Positions 15,929 to 24,326 of a DNA stretch of 64,000 bases are shown here, one piece after another. Position numbers and translations under genes: made by a program. This stretch comes from Candidatus Onthovicinus excrementipullorum (lineage in GTDB: Bacteria > Bacillota > Clostridia > Oscillospirales > Acutalibacteraceae): positions 248,001 through 312,000 of the forward strand of contig DVHG01000010.1 of NCBI GenBank assembly GCA_018712345.1, given 5' to 3'. The notes beneath the pieces are model-generated. The model was not told where the DNA came from and made no database searches. It saw nothing but the letters and a program-made list of their open reading frames with translations. Every line of letters starts with the position of its first letter. Position 1 is the first letter of the stretch.

Positions 15929-15957
15929 ATTATATAGCATTTTTGGCTCAATTTCCA
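15929..15957 (-). promoter_or_regulatory. Putative promoter of the MinD-like gene and mgsA
   Basis: TATAAT (15934-15929) with a weak TGGAAA (15957-15952) 17 bases upstream on the minus strand. It lies after the terminator that follows PBP2. Confidence 0.5.
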
Positions 15958-16102
15958 TTTTTTATAAAAAATTTATTTTTTTTGTGTAAAATGACGCGAA
16001 AGCATGTACGCCTTTGGGCAAAAATTCCGCACAGCTTTGCATGTACAGTAGATTATTTACCTGCAGTATCCATACAGGCCTGTTTTTTATGAGACAGGCA
16101 GC

Positions 16103-16131
16103 AAAAGAAAGGCGGACCAGCGGCCCGCCTT
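16103..16131 (-). terminator. Terminator after PBP2
   Basis: On the minus strand AAGGCGG and CCGCCTT (16125-16131 and 16109-16115) form a hairpin followed by TTTCTTTTG. It lies 19 bases past the PBP2 stop and separates the rod-shape operon from the MinD-like gene. Confidence 0.7.
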
Positions 16132-16149
16132 ATGGGTGTATTTCTGATT

Positions 16150-18255
16150 TTACGGGAGCAGGACACCGGACTGCTGCGGTGTTTCCATGGCGCTGTCCGT
16201 GCTGCCGAAGAAGTACTGCTCCAGAATGGCCTTGGCCACGCTGACGGCATAACTGCTGTGATAACCGTCCTCAATCGTGACACAGATGGCGATCTCCGGG
16301 TTTTCATACGGAGCAAAGGCGATCAGGAAACCGTTATTGCGCTGTTCCAGTTCACCGGTCTCCTCATTCAGCCGATCAAGCTGCGGCGTACCGGACTTGG
16401 CGGCCACGCCGATTTCGCCGAGCCTGCCTTCGTTCAGGACGTGGGCGGGGTTCCCGCTGAACGTAGCCATTCTGTACATGCCCTCCCGGACAGTGTCGAT
16501 ATTCTCCTGACTGAAGTTGCCCTGATACGCGACGGTGCCGGTGGAATTGTCCACCAAAGTCTCGCTGTAGTCATAGGACTTGATGCTCTTGATAAAGTGC
16601 GGGACGTACCGCGTGCCGCCGTTGGCGATCATGGCGCAGTAGTTGGCCATTTGCAGCGGCGTCATCAGGTTGTATGCCTGGCCGATCGCCGTCTGGATGA
16701 TCATGCCCTCCGTCCATGCGGCGTCCGGATCGGTCCCGAGGATATCGGCCATCTCCTGCGCGTAGGCGGGGCTGGAGATCACGCCGTCCTCCTCCGGGAG
16801 CTCCACGCCCGTGTTCTGCCCGAAGCCATACATCGCGGCGTACTCGTCAATCTTATCAATCCCCAGGCGGTAGCCCGTCTCATAGAAAAAGATGTTGCAG
16901 GAGTGCTCCAGCGCGGAAATGACGTCGGTCGCTCCTCTGTGCTGATCTTGCAGGCAGGTAAACTGGACGCCGCCGGAGGTGAAGCGCCAGTAGGGATTGA
17001 CGCAGTCAATGGTGGAGTCCTTTGTGATGACGCCCTCCTCCAATCCGGCCAGTGCCATGCCGGGCTTAAAGGTGGAACCCGGGGCATACGCACTCATCAG
17101 CGGGCGGTTCCACAGCGGAGAATTGGTGGCCGTGGACAGTTCCGTGTATTTTTCCGCGTACTGGGTGATGTCATAGTTCGGGTTGGAGGCGCAGGCCAGG
17201 ATTTCTCCGTTGCGTGGGTCAATAGCCACAACTGCACCGGAGGCGTAGGGATAATTCCCCCTTGAAGCCAGGTTTGCCACCGAATCATCCAGCGCCTGTT
17301 GTGCGGCGTTTTGCAGCGGCGCGTCGAGGGTCGTGATGACCGTATTTCCCTGCTCAGGCGTCCTGGTGTATTCCTCCTCCACCTCCCCGGTGGATTTGGT
17401 GGTCACACGCTTTTCACCGTCCGTGCCGCGCAGATATTTCTCGGCGTACTGCTCAAGGCCGAATTTTCCGATCTCATCGGTGATCGCGTAGCCCTCATCC
17501 TTTTTGGCGGCATACTCGTCGGCGTCGATCGCGGCGGTCCGCCCGATGATATGCGGGGCAAAGGTGCCGCTGGCATACTCGCGGTAGGGGACGATCTGAA
17601 CATCCGCGCCTTTATAGGTAGCGCTGTTCTCCTTGATAATGGAAGCGAGTGTAGTGCTCACATCCTCCGCAAATGTATAGGTGGAGGAGCCGGAGGGGAA
17701 GAGGACCGCCGTCATGCCGTAGCGCACGGCGGCAATTTTGTGGGCGTCCTCGGCGGAGTAGCCGCCGAGCCCGTATTTTTCGACCATGGCATCATAGCAG
17801 TTCTGTGCGGTGGCGTAGTCATTCAGGTCAAGGAAGTCTTTCCCTTTCATGGCCGCGATATCCTGCTCCCGGTTCTCAGCATAGGAGACGCTCCCGTCCG
17901 AGCCGAAGACGAGAGGCAGATCGTTAATCCAAGCCTCCCCGCGCGATTCGAAAAGGCGGATCAGGGCAAGAATGATATCGTTCTGTTCCTGGTTATTCGT
18001 GGGAAAATAGGCGGCATCCAGAACAATGGAATTACCCTGTCGGTTGGTGACGATCGGATTGCCGTTGCGGTCTAGGATCTCGCCGCGCGCGGCTTCCACT
18101 GTCACATTCCGAACGGAGACAAAATCACCCTGTGCCGCGTAATCTGCACCGTGGACAATCTGGATACTCACCAGACGGCCGATGTAGAGGGCCAGAATGG
18201 ATACAATCAGCAGCACGCAGATGAGGATTCGGGTTTTTCTCTGTTTGACATTCAT
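16150..18255 (-). CDS. mrdA: Penicillin-binding protein 2-type D,D-transpeptidase
   Basis: A 701-residue class B PBP that cross-links peptidoglycan during cell elongation. It has a short cytoplasmic tail and one TM helix (about 8-30), a dimerisation/pedestal domain with the ARGEILDRNG motif, then the transpeptidase domain with active-site STFK (Ser394, Lys397), SCN (452-454) and KSGT (620-623). It follows mreD by 28 bases, the classic mreBCD-mrdA order. The partner glycosyltransferase rodA is not adjacent. Confidence 0.93.
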   Translation of the reverse strand: MNVKQRKTRILICVLLIVSILALYIGRLVSIQIVHGADYAAQGDFVSVRNVTVEAARGEILDRNGNPIVTNRQGNSIVLDAAYFPTNNQEQNDIILALIRLFESRGEAWINDLPLVFGSDGSVSYAENREQDIAAMKGKDFLDLNDYATAQNCYDAMVEKYGLGGYSAEDAHKIAAVRYGMTAVLFPSGSSTYTFAEDVSTTLASIIKENSATYKGADVQIVPYREYASGTFAPHIIGRTAAIDADEYAAKKDEGYAITDEIGKFGLEQYAEKYLRGTDGEKRVTTKSTGEVEEEYTRTPEQGNTVITTLDAPLQNAAQQALDDSVANLASRGNYPYASGAVVAIDPRNGEILACASNPNYDITQYAEKYTELSTATNSPLWNRPLMSAYAPGSTFKPGMALAGLEEGVITKDSTIDCVNPYWRFTSGGVQFTCLQDQHRGATDVISALEHSCNIFFYETGYRLGIDKIDEYAAMYGFGQNTGVELPEEDGVISSPAYAQEMADILGTDPDAAWTEGMIIQTAIGQAYNLMTPLQMANYCAMIANGGTRYVPHFIKSIKSYDYSETLVDNSTGTVAYQGNFSQENIDTVREGMYRMATFSGNPAHVLNEGRLGEIGVAAKSGTPQLDRLNEETGELEQRNNGFLIAFAPYENPEIAICVTIEDGYHSSYAVSVAKAILEQYFFGSTDSAMETPQQSGVLLP

Positions 18256-18283
18256 AGCAAATCACCTGTTGGGGAAAGGCGCC

Positions 18284-18820
18284 TCACCGCCCCTTGTCGG
18301 GGTCGGGCAGGGCGCGCGCGATGGAGCGGACTGGGAAATAAAAGATCGGAGTAAATATCAGCGTATAGAGTATGCCGGGCAGGGTACTGTGCAGGAGCAG
18401 ATATCCTGCCCCGTCCACCCCGGTAAAGACGAAGAAGAACAGCCAGTAGAAAAAGTGGTGAAGCACGGTCCCGGCCGCACACAGCACCAGCGCAGACAGG
18501 AAGTTGTTGCGCATATAGTGCCGCAGCAGGAACGAGACGCCAAAGCATGCGAGGAAGAAAAATACCGCATGGTATCCGCTGCCGCGCATGGCCGCAACGT
18601 CCCACAGAATCCCGCCCGCAAGGCCGAGGAAAGCACCGGGGAGCTCCGCGTCAAACATGGCGGTGCAGATGCACAGGACCAGCACGGGCGCGGCGCCCGC
18701 TGTGCCGATCCGCGGCAGCAGGTTCGGCGTGTTCTGGATCACCGCCACGGCAATAACCAGAGCCAGAAAGGAGAGCCAGCGCAGGTATTTCTTTTTGTTT
18801 TCTTTCAGATCCGGGAACAT
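18284..18820 (-). CDS. mreD: Rod shape-determining protein MreD
   Basis: A 178-residue, very hydrophobic protein with five to six helices, the usual MreD topology. MreD is the membrane partner of MreC in the elongasome. Sequence conservation in this family is weak; identity rests on size, hydrophobicity, the GGILWDVAAMRGSGYHAV segment, and its place 3 bases after mreC and before PBP2. Confidence 0.88.
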   Translation of the reverse strand: MFPDLKENKKKYLRWLSFLALVIAVAVIQNTPNLLPRIGTAGAAPVLVLCICTAMFDAELPGAFLGLAGGILWDVAAMRGSGYHAVFFFLACFGVSFLLRHYMRNNFLSALVLCAAGTVLHHFFYWLFFFVFTGVDGAGYLLLHSTLPGILYTLIFTPIFYFPVRSIARALPDPDKGR

Positions 18821-18823
18821 GGC

Positions 18824-19687
18824 TTATTCCTCCGAATCCGCGGCGTTGGAACCCTGACCGTCAAACTCCGTGATGACGGTTACGTCCTGCAGGCTGAAGA
18901 TATCCACGCCCGGCTTGATGACCGCGTAGGAGGAGATGTCGCTCTCACTGTTGCGGATCTCCGTGACGGTTCCAAGGATCAGGTCCCGCGGGAACAGGCC
19001 GCCAACTCCGGAGGTGTATACCACGCCGCCGGGGGAGACCGCCGTGGTGGAGGTCAGTCCGGTCAGCCGGCACAGCCCGGAGGCCGCCAATTCCGATGTT
19101 CCGGAGGCGATGCCCTCCTCACGCGTGCGGATCTCATAGGCGGATATGTCGATATTCGGATCGAGAATGGTGCGCACTTTGCTGTATGTCGGCTGCACCT
19201 CCGTTACAATTCCCACCAGATAGGAGCCGGAGATCACAGGGTCATTGATGCTCACGCCGCTGGAACTTCCGGCGTTTATCATAAAGCCGCCGAAGGGCTC
19301 AGAGGTGTCCCGCCCGATGACGATCGCCGTTTCATACTGCTGATCGGGATGCTGCTCGCGCACCTGGAGGAGCTGCTCATACTGCTCGTTCTGGCGCTTC
19401 ATCTCCTCATAGTCCGCCAGTTCGTTCTGATAGGCCTCAATCTGCTGGCGAAGCTCCTCGTTCTCCGTACGGTAGGTGTCCGCGGAGACAAAGGAGCCCC
19501 CAAAGGAGCTGATCCCCTCGGAGATCTTGGCGGTCAGGTGGTGGAGGGGCTCAAAAATCGTACCGAATACCGTGGAGACGGGGGAGGCATTATTGTAAGT
19601 AGCCGCCGCAGTGATAATCCCCGCCAGCAGAACGGCCAGCACGGCCAGGATAATTTTGAACTGAGTGCTGTGCAAAAATTTACGCAT
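18824..19687 (-). CDS. mreC: Rod shape-determining protein MreC
   Basis: A 287-residue bitopic protein. An N-terminal helix (about 10-30) is followed by a coiled coil (about 75-115, rich in Glu/Gln/Leu) and the paired beta-barrel periplasmic-type domain (GFMINAGSSSGVSINDPVISG, and GLFPRDLILGTV). MreC bridges MreB filaments outside the membrane to PBP2. It is separated from mreB by about 150 bases holding a terminator-like hairpin, so the downstream genes may be expressed at a lower level than mreB. Confidence 0.93.
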   Translation of the reverse strand: MRKFLHSTQFKIILAVLAVLLAGIITAAATYNNASPVSTVFGTIFEPLHHLTAKISEGISSFGGSFVSADTYRTENEELRQQIEAYQNELADYEEMKRQNEQYEQLLQVREQHPDQQYETAIVIGRDTSEPFGGFMINAGSSSGVSINDPVISGSYLVGIVTEVQPTYSKVRTILDPNIDISAYEIRTREEGIASGTSELAASGLCRLTGLTSTTAVSPGGVVYTSGVGGLFPRDLILGTVTEIRNSESDISSYAVIKPGVDIFSLQDVTVITEFDGQGSNAADSEE

Positions 19688-19798
19688 GGTAAAATTCCTT
19701 TCCCGAAAAAGGCATGCAGGTGTGTGCGTTTAAAAGGGGAGGCGCACCGGAACCCCGTGCGCCTCAGCAGGCTGCCGCCCTGATTGATCCCCGATAAG

Positions 19799-19829
19799 CA
19801 AAACGGCAAAACCCGCACGGGTTTTGCCG
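19799..19829 (-). terminator. Terminator-like hairpin between mreB and mreC
   Basis: On the minus strand CGGCAAAACCC and GGGTTTTGCCG (19804-19829) form an 11-bp stem followed by TTTTGCTT. No promoter is obvious for mreC, so it probably acts as an attenuator with partial read-through. A second hairpin (arms GAGGCGCAC/GTGCGCCTC) lies at about 19739-19765. Confidence 0.7.
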
Positions 19830-19841
19830 AATAAGCCGGAA

Positions 19842-20843
19842 TCAGTCCGCAATATCGAGAGCCTTGCCGGATTCCAGGCAGATACCCGTGCCGTCGACGA
19901 CGCAGTCGAGCGGATTTTCCGCGACGTGGACAGGCATTTTTGTCTCCACGGAGATCAGTCGGTCCAGCCCGCGCAGTAGCGCGCCGCCGCCCGTGAGCAT
20001 GATGCCGTGGTCGATAATATCGGCCGCCAGCTCCGGCGGGGTCTTCTCCAGTGTGGCGCGGATGGCGTCCAGAATCTGGTTGACCGGGTCGGCCAGCGCC
20101 TCGCGAATCTCCTCACTTGTGACCTCGATATTCTTTGGCAGGCCGTCCATCAGGTTGCGGCCCTTAACGTCCAGCGCCCCCTCGCCCTCATACGGGTAGG
20201 CGGAGCCGATCTTGATTTTGATATCCTCCGCGGTGCGCTCACCGATGAGGAGGTTGTACTTTTTCTTGATATAGGCGATGATGGATTCGTCAAAATTATC
20301 CCCCGCAACACGTGCGGAGCGGGAGGTGACGATGTCGCCCAGAGAGATGACGGCAACCTCAGATGTGCCGCCGCCGATATCAACGACCATGCTGCCGGTC
20401 GCTTCGGAGACGGGCAGGCCCGCGCCGATCGCGGCGGCCATGGGCTCCTGAATCAGGCTGACGTATTTGGCGCCCGCGCTGCGCGCAGCATCGTGGACAG
20501 CCCTGCGCTCCACCTCCGTAACGCCGGAGGGGATGCAGATCATCACGCGCGCCTTGCTGAACGGAGAGCCGCTGATCGCGCGGTGGATGAATTCCTTGAG
20601 CATGTCGGCCGTAATATCAAAATCTGCAATAACGCCGTCCTTCAGCGGGCGTTCGGCCACAATGGAGCCGGGGGTGCGCCCGATCATCTCCTTGGCCTCC
20701 GTGCCGACGGCCACGACCTTGTGCGGAATGGTGCGCACGTCCACGGCCACCACGGAGGGCTCACGGATGACGATGCCCTTGCCCTTGACAAAGACAAGCG
20801 TGTTGGCTGTGCCCAGATCGATTCCTATATCCTGAGAAAACAA
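19842..20843 (-). CDS. mreB: Rod shape-determining protein MreB (bacterial actin)
   Basis: A 333-residue actin-like ATPase that guides cell-wall elongation. Phosphate-1 motif [12 protein letters not shown] at the N-terminus, phosphate-2 [16 protein letters not shown] and the adenosine motif [13 protein letters not shown] are all present. Start is TTG at 20843, preceded by AAAGGAG and eight bases; this avoids losing the conserved [11 protein letters not shown] start. It is driven by a strong promoter (20890-20918) and leads the mreB-mreC-mreD-PBP2 cluster. Confidence 0.96.
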   Translation of the reverse strand: MFSQDIGIDLGTANTLVFVKGKGIVIREPSVVAVDVRTIPHKVVAVGTEAKEMIGRTPGSIVAERPLKDGVIADFDITADMLKEFIHRAISGSPFSKARVMICIPSGVTEVERRAVHDAARSAGAKYVSLIQEPMAAAIGAGLPVSEATGSMVVDIGGGTSEVAVISLGDIVTSRSARVAGDNFDESIIAYIKKKYNLLIGERTAEDIKIKIGSAYPYEGEGALDVKGRNLMDGLPKNIEVTSEEIREALADPVNQILDAIRATLEKTPPELAADIIDHGIMLTGGGALLRGLDRLISVETKMPVHVAENPLDCVVDGTGICLESGKALDIAD

Positions 20844-20889
20844 CTTAAAAACTCCTTTCAGTCCTGACGCAGTTCAAACATATATTGTT

Positions 20890-20918
20890 ATTATAACCTC
20901 TTGAAGGATATTTCTCAA
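20890..20918 (-). promoter_or_regulatory. Promoter of mreB
   Basis: TTGAGA (20918-20913) and TATAAT (20895-20890) with a 17-base spacer on the minus strand, about 47 bases before the TTG start of mreB. Confidence 0.88.
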
Positions 20919-20946
20919 CTGTATTTTTGCAAAAAGCGAAAATGAA

Positions 20947-21513
20947 TTATCGCGGGAAAATTGAAAATTCTTCCAGAATTTGCGCGGTACGGCAGATCGG
21001 CAGCCCCATTACAGAATAGTAATCGCCGTCGATCCGCCGGATAAACAGGCACCCGCGCCCCTGAATGCCGTAGGCGCCGGCTTTGTCCATCGGTTCGCCG
21101 GTGGCAATGTAGCGGGCGATCTGATCGTCCGTCAGCCGAATAAATTCCACCTGCGTGGGCACGACCTCGCAGCGCTCCCGCCCTGCCGCGCACACGCATA
21201 CGCCCGTGTAGACGGTGTGCGTCCGTCCGGAGAGCAGGCGGAGCATCCGTGCGGCGTCGGCCGCACCACGCGGCTTGCCGAGAATGGTGTTTCCGGGTGC
21301 CACCAGGGTGTCGGAGGCCAGAATGACATCCTCCGGATACAGTTCAGCCGCCGCACGGGCCTTGCGCAGGGCGAGCTCATAGGCTGCATCTGCGGGCGCG
21401 GTCCCGGCGGGGAGGGTCTCATCCACATCCGCCGGACGGATGTGAAAATCAAACCCGGCGTTTTGCAGGATCTCCGCCCGGCGAGGAGATCCTGATGCAA
21501 GGATCAGTGCCAT
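20947..21513 (-). CDS. maf: Maf-like nucleotide pyrophosphatase
   Basis: A 188-residue Maf/HAM1-fold enzyme that hydrolyses non-canonical or modified NTPs. N-terminal ILASGSPRRAEIL, then the ASDTLV segment and GKPRGAADAARMLRLLSGRTH are diagnostic. The start is the ATG at 21513 with GGGAGGGAAAGTG before it; the frame is open upstream but inside dut. It sits 16 bases after dut, so two nucleotide-sanitising genes share a transcript. Maf proteins are also linked to septum inhibition in Bacillus. Confidence 0.93.
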   Translation of the reverse strand: MALILASGSPRRAEILQNAGFDFHIRPADVDETLPAGTAPADAAYELALRKARAAAELYPEDVILASDTLVAPGNTILGKPRGAADAARMLRLLSGRTHTVYTGVCVCAAGRERCEVVPTQVEFIRLTDDQIARYIATGEPMDKAGAYGIQGRGCLFIRRIDGDYYSVMGLPICRTAQILEEFSIFPR

Positions 21514-21529
21514 CACTTTCCCTCCCGGA

Positions 21530-21976
21530 TTACAGCTTGCCTGTGGAACCGAAGCCGCCTGTGCCGCGCGCCGTGTCGTCAAGGGTGTCGGCTTCCTCCA
21601 CTACGGGATAGCAGACCGGGGCTACGACGAGCTGGGCAATGCGCTCAAACGGCTCAATGGTATAATCCTCGGCAGAGGCGTTAAAAATTCCCACCCGGAT
21701 CTCCCCGCGGTAGTCCTGATCGATCACGCCTACGCCGTTGGAGAGGGCGATCCCGTGCTTGGTCCCCAGGGAACTGCGGGCGAAGATCAGCCCCACAGTG
21801 CCCTCCGGCAGGGCGATGGCAATCCCGGCTGGGATCAGCGTGCGCTCCCCGGCCTTCACGGTCAGCGGGGCGTCAATGCAGGCGGTCAGGTCCAGCCCGG
21901 CGCTCTTCTCGGTGGCACGCCTGGGGACGACGGCGTTCGGGCGGACTTTTTTGATTTTTAAAATGTTCTGTTCCAT
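21530..21976 (-). CDS. dut: Deoxyuridine 5'-triphosphate nucleotidohydrolase (dUTPase)
   Basis: A 148-residue trimeric dUTPase that splits dUTP to dUMP and pyrophosphate. Motifs: SAGLDLTACID (1), ARSSLG (2), NGVGVIDQDYRGEI (3), ERIAQLV (4) and the flexible GTGGFGSTG tail (5), all intact. ATG at 21976 has AGGAGGCCCC. First gene of dut-maf with its own promoter. Confidence 0.97.
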   Translation of the reverse strand: MEQNILKIKKVRPNAVVPRRATEKSAGLDLTACIDAPLTVKAGERTLIPAGIAIALPEGTVGLIFARSSLGTKHGIALSNGVGVIDQDYRGEIRVGIFNASAEDYTIEPFERIAQLVVAPVCYPVVEEADTLDDTARGTGGFGSTGKL

Positions 21977-22012
21977 GGGGCCTCCTTGATCCGGTTTGAA
22001 AGATTTGTCTTC

Positions 22013-22041
22013 AGTATATCACAAAACTGCGCGATACGCAA
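22013..22041 (-). promoter_or_regulatory. Promoter of dut-maf
   Basis: TTGCGT (22041-22036) and TATACT (22018-22013) with a 17-base spacer on the minus strand, divergent from the infC promoter. Confidence 0.65.
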
Positions 22042-22061
22042 AAGAAACCGGCTCCAACCGC

Positions 22062-22090
22062 TTGACAAACGGGATAGATTGTGGTAAAAT
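22062..22090 (+). promoter_or_regulatory. Promoter of infC-rpmI-rplT
   Basis: Perfect TTGACA (22062-22067) and TAAAAT (22085-22090) with a 17-base spacer. It lies about 170 bases upstream of infC, leaving room for a regulatory leader. Confidence 0.9.
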
Positions 22091-22096
22091 ACGTCC

Positions 22097-22267
22097 GTAC
22101 AACAAAGCAGAGCTTTACCGTTCTCACCTTGGCCGGGCTTTTGACCCAGCGGGTCTGATATTGACAGGGGGCGCCGTTATTCGGCGCGCTTTGCGGTATT
22201 TGAGTGGACGGAGCATATTCTGCCCGCTTTCTTTTTTGTTGTCTATCAAAGTTTGGAGGTGCTGAAC
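22097..22267 (+). ncRNA. L20-type leader RNA of infC-rpmI-rplT
   Basis: A 170-base untranslated leader carrying several stem elements (for example GGGGGCGCC with GGCGCG nearby) and, near its end, a hairpin followed by CTTTCTTTTTTG (about 22228-22240). This is the architecture of the Firmicutes infC leader, in which L20 binding stabilises a premature terminator. Class assignment rests on position and the terminal T-rich hairpin; no covariance search was possible. Confidence 0.7.
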
Positions 22268-22783
22268 ATTAGCAAGGAACTTCAGATCAACGAAGAAATC
22301 CGTGACAGGGAAGTCCGTCTGATTTCCGAGACCGGGGAGCAGCTCGGCATCATGTCCGCGCGCGAAGCGCTGGAGATCGCCGCCGGGAAGGACCTCGATC
22401 TGGTCAAGATCGCGCCGCAGGCAAAGCCGCCCGCGTGCAAAATTATGGACTACGGCAAGTATCGCTTTGAGCAGTCCAAGCGCGAAAAAGAGGCCCGGAA
22501 AAATCAGCGGATTATTGAGACGAAGGAGATCCGTCTCTCGCTCAACATCGACACGCACGATTTTGAGACGAAGGCCGGCCATGCCCTGCGTTTCCTCAAG
22601 AGCGGCAATAAGGTGAAGGTTTCCATCCGCCTGCGCGGCCGTGAGATGGCGCATCAGGGCCTGGGGATCGACATCATGAACCGCTTTGCCCAGGTCTGCG
22701 CGGAATTCGGGTCGGTCGAAAAGCAGCCGAAATTGGAAGGTCGTTCCGTGTACATGTTCCTGGCGCCGAAGCAGGCTAAGTAA
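22268..22783 (+). CDS. infC: Translation initiation factor IF-3
   Basis: A 171-residue IF-3, N- and C-domains joined by a Lys/Arg/Glu-rich linker; it keeps the subunits apart and checks start-codon pairing. The reading ISKELQINEEIRDREVRLI starts at an ATT codon (22268-22270) six bases after GGAGGTG. A TTG exists five codons upstream but overlaps that ribosome site. Non-AUG starts such as AUU are the known basis of IF-3 self-control, so ATT is the best choice. First gene of infC-rpmI-rplT. Confidence 0.93.
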   Translation: MSKELQINEEIRDREVRLISETGEQLGIMSAREALEIAAGKDLDLVKIAPQAKPPACKIMDYGKYRFEQSKREKEARKNQRIIETKEIRLSLNIDTHDFETKAGHALRFLKSGNKVKVSIRLRGREMAHQGLGIDIMNRFAQVCAEFGSVEKQPKLEGRSVYMFLAPKQAK

Positions 22784-22808
22784 GAGATATTGAAGGAGGA
22801 AATCCAAA

Positions 22809-23006
22809 ATGCCGAAGATCAAAACACACAGTGGTGCAAAAAAGCGCTTTAAGCTGTCCAAGAACGGCAAGCCGATCCGCGGCCACGCCTACAAGTCCCA
22901 CATCCTGACCAAGAAGAGCACCAAGCGCAAGAGAGGGCTTCGCAAGACCTCCGTTGCCGATAAGACGAACGTCAATCAGATCAAGCGTCTGATCCCCTAC
23001 AAATAA
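22809..23006 (+). CDS. rpmI: 50S ribosomal protein L35
   Basis: A 65-residue basic protein ([17 protein letters not shown] start, [21 protein letters not shown] core) of standard length. AAGGAGGAAATCCAAA precedes the ATG, 25 bases after infC. Confidence 0.96.
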   Translation: MPKIKTHSGAKKRFKLSKNGKPIRGHAYKSHILTKKSTKRKRGLRKTSVADKTNVNQIKRLIPYK

Positions 23007-23057
23007 TCGGGACATTTCTTGGATTTTTATCACTCAAATAAACGGAGGTAGCTGTCA

Positions 23058-23414
23058 ATGGCACGTATCAAGGGCGCGATGATGACGCGCAAAAGAAGGA
23101 AAAAGACTTTAAAACTCGCCAAGGGTTATTTTGGCGCTAAGAGCAAGCTCTTCAGGACCGCCAAAGAGGCCGTCATGAAGTCCGGCCAGTACGCCTACAT
23201 CGGCAGGAAGCAGAAAAAGCGTGACTTCCGCCGCCTGTGGATTGCCCGTATTTCCGCGGCTGCAAAGCTCAACGGCATGAATTATTCCACCTTCATGAAC
23301 GGCCTGAAAAAAGCCGGGATCATTCTCAACCGCAAGATGCTCTCCGAGATCGCAATCGCCGATCCGGCCGCTTTCACCAAGCTTGCCGAAAAGGCAAAGG
23401 CAGCCCTGAAATAA
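23058..23414 (+). CDS. rplT: 50S ribosomal protein L20
   Basis: A 118-residue r-protein needed early in 50S assembly, and the known autoregulator of this operon in Firmicutes. N-terminal basic tail ([16 protein letters not shown]) and [20 protein letters not shown] core are canonical. Last gene before the terminator at 23477. Confidence 0.97.
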   Translation: MARIKGAMMTRKRRKKTLKLAKGYFGAKSKLFRTAKEAVMKSGQYAYIGRKQKKRDFRRLWIARISAAAKLNGMNYSTFMNGLKKAGIILNRKMLSEIAIADPAAFTKLAEKAKAALK

Positions 23415-23476
23415 GAGGGGTCAGGTTTGGCAGTCGCCGCCTGGCAGCGTGCGGCTGATGATGGAGCCAGTCCAGA

Positions 23477-23510
23477 CACGCCCGATTTGAACGTCGGGCG
23501 TGCTTTTTTA
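23477..23510 (+). terminator. Terminator of infC-rpmI-rplT
   Basis: CACGCCCGA (23477-23485) pairs with TCGGGCGTG (23494-23502), followed by six T residues. Confidence 0.93.
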
Positions 23511-23531
23511 TCACAGAGGGGGGACCGTCCC

Positions 23532-24326
23532 ATGGCTGAAAAATTGACTTCCGCCGCCAATGAGGCGGTCAAGACGGCTGTCCGCGTGCGCGACAGCGCG
23601 CGGTTCCGCCGGGAGCACGGCCTGTTTTTCCTGGAGGGGGCGCGTCTGTGCGCGGACGCCGTGCACAGCGGCTGTACGCCGGTGCAGGTGTTCTATACAC
23701 CGCAGGCGCTGGAGCGCTATGCGGGCTATCTGTCCGCGGTGCTCCCCGCCGCGCGCCGCGCCTGTGAGATTACAGCGCCCGTCGCCGCAAAGCTGACGGA
23801 CACCAAGACCCCGCAGGGGGTGTTCGGCGTTTTTGAGATCCCGCCGCACACAGGGGAGACGGAGCCGTCCTCCGGGGCCTATCTGGCGCTGGAGAACATC
23901 CAGGATCCGGGTAATCTGGGCGCAATCTGCCGCACGGCGGAGGCGCTGGGGGTGCGCGGTGTAGTGATGAGTGGGTGCTGCGACCGGTACAACCCCAAGG
24001 CGCAGCGCGCGGCGATGGGTTCCCTGCTGCGGCTGAATCTGATCGCGGCGGAGGACCTGACCGCCCTGCTTGAGCGCTGTGCGGCGCGCGGCTTTAAAAC
24101 CTACGCCTCCGTCCCGGACGCGCAGGCGGTAAAGGTGACACAGGCCGATTTTTCCGGCGACGTCCTCACCGTCATCGGAAACGAGGGCTCCGGTATCACG
24201 CCGCAGGTACAGGATGTGTGTACCCGGCGGATCACGATCCCCATGGGCGGGCGGGCGGAATCCCTGAACGCCAATTCCGCCGCCGCCATCCTGATTTGGG
24301 AAATGATGCGCGGGAGGGTCGGATGA
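23532..24326 (+). CDS. TrmH/SpoU-family RNA 2'-O-methyltransferase
   Basis: A 264-residue SPOUT methyltransferase. An N-terminal substrate-binding domain (REHGLFFLEGARLCADAV) is followed by the knotted SAM domain with motifs ENIQDPGNLGAICRTAEALG, TVIGNEGSGI and ITIPMGGRAESLNAN. The target could be 23S rRNA (RlmB-like) or tRNA. The chosen ATG at 23532 follows GAGGGGGGACC; upstream codons in the open frame overlap the terminator. The stop overlaps the start of dprA. Confidence 0.9.
   Translation: MAEKLTSAANEAVKTAVRVRDSARFRREHGLFFLEGARLCADAVHSGCTPVQVFYTPQALERYAGYLSAVLPAARRACEITAPVAAKLTDTKTPQGVFGVFEIPPHTGETEPSSGAYLALENIQDPGNLGAICRTAEALGVRGVVMSGCCDRYNPKAQRAAMGSLLRLNLIAAEDLTALLERCAARGFKTYASVPDAQAVKVTQADFSGDVLTVIGNEGSGITPQVQDVCTRRITIPMGGRAESLNANSAAAILIWEMMRGRVG

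Noticed and set aside
22124-22870. A 248-codon minus-strand frame over infC
   Set aside because: Antisense of infC and its leader; no ribosome site or family match.
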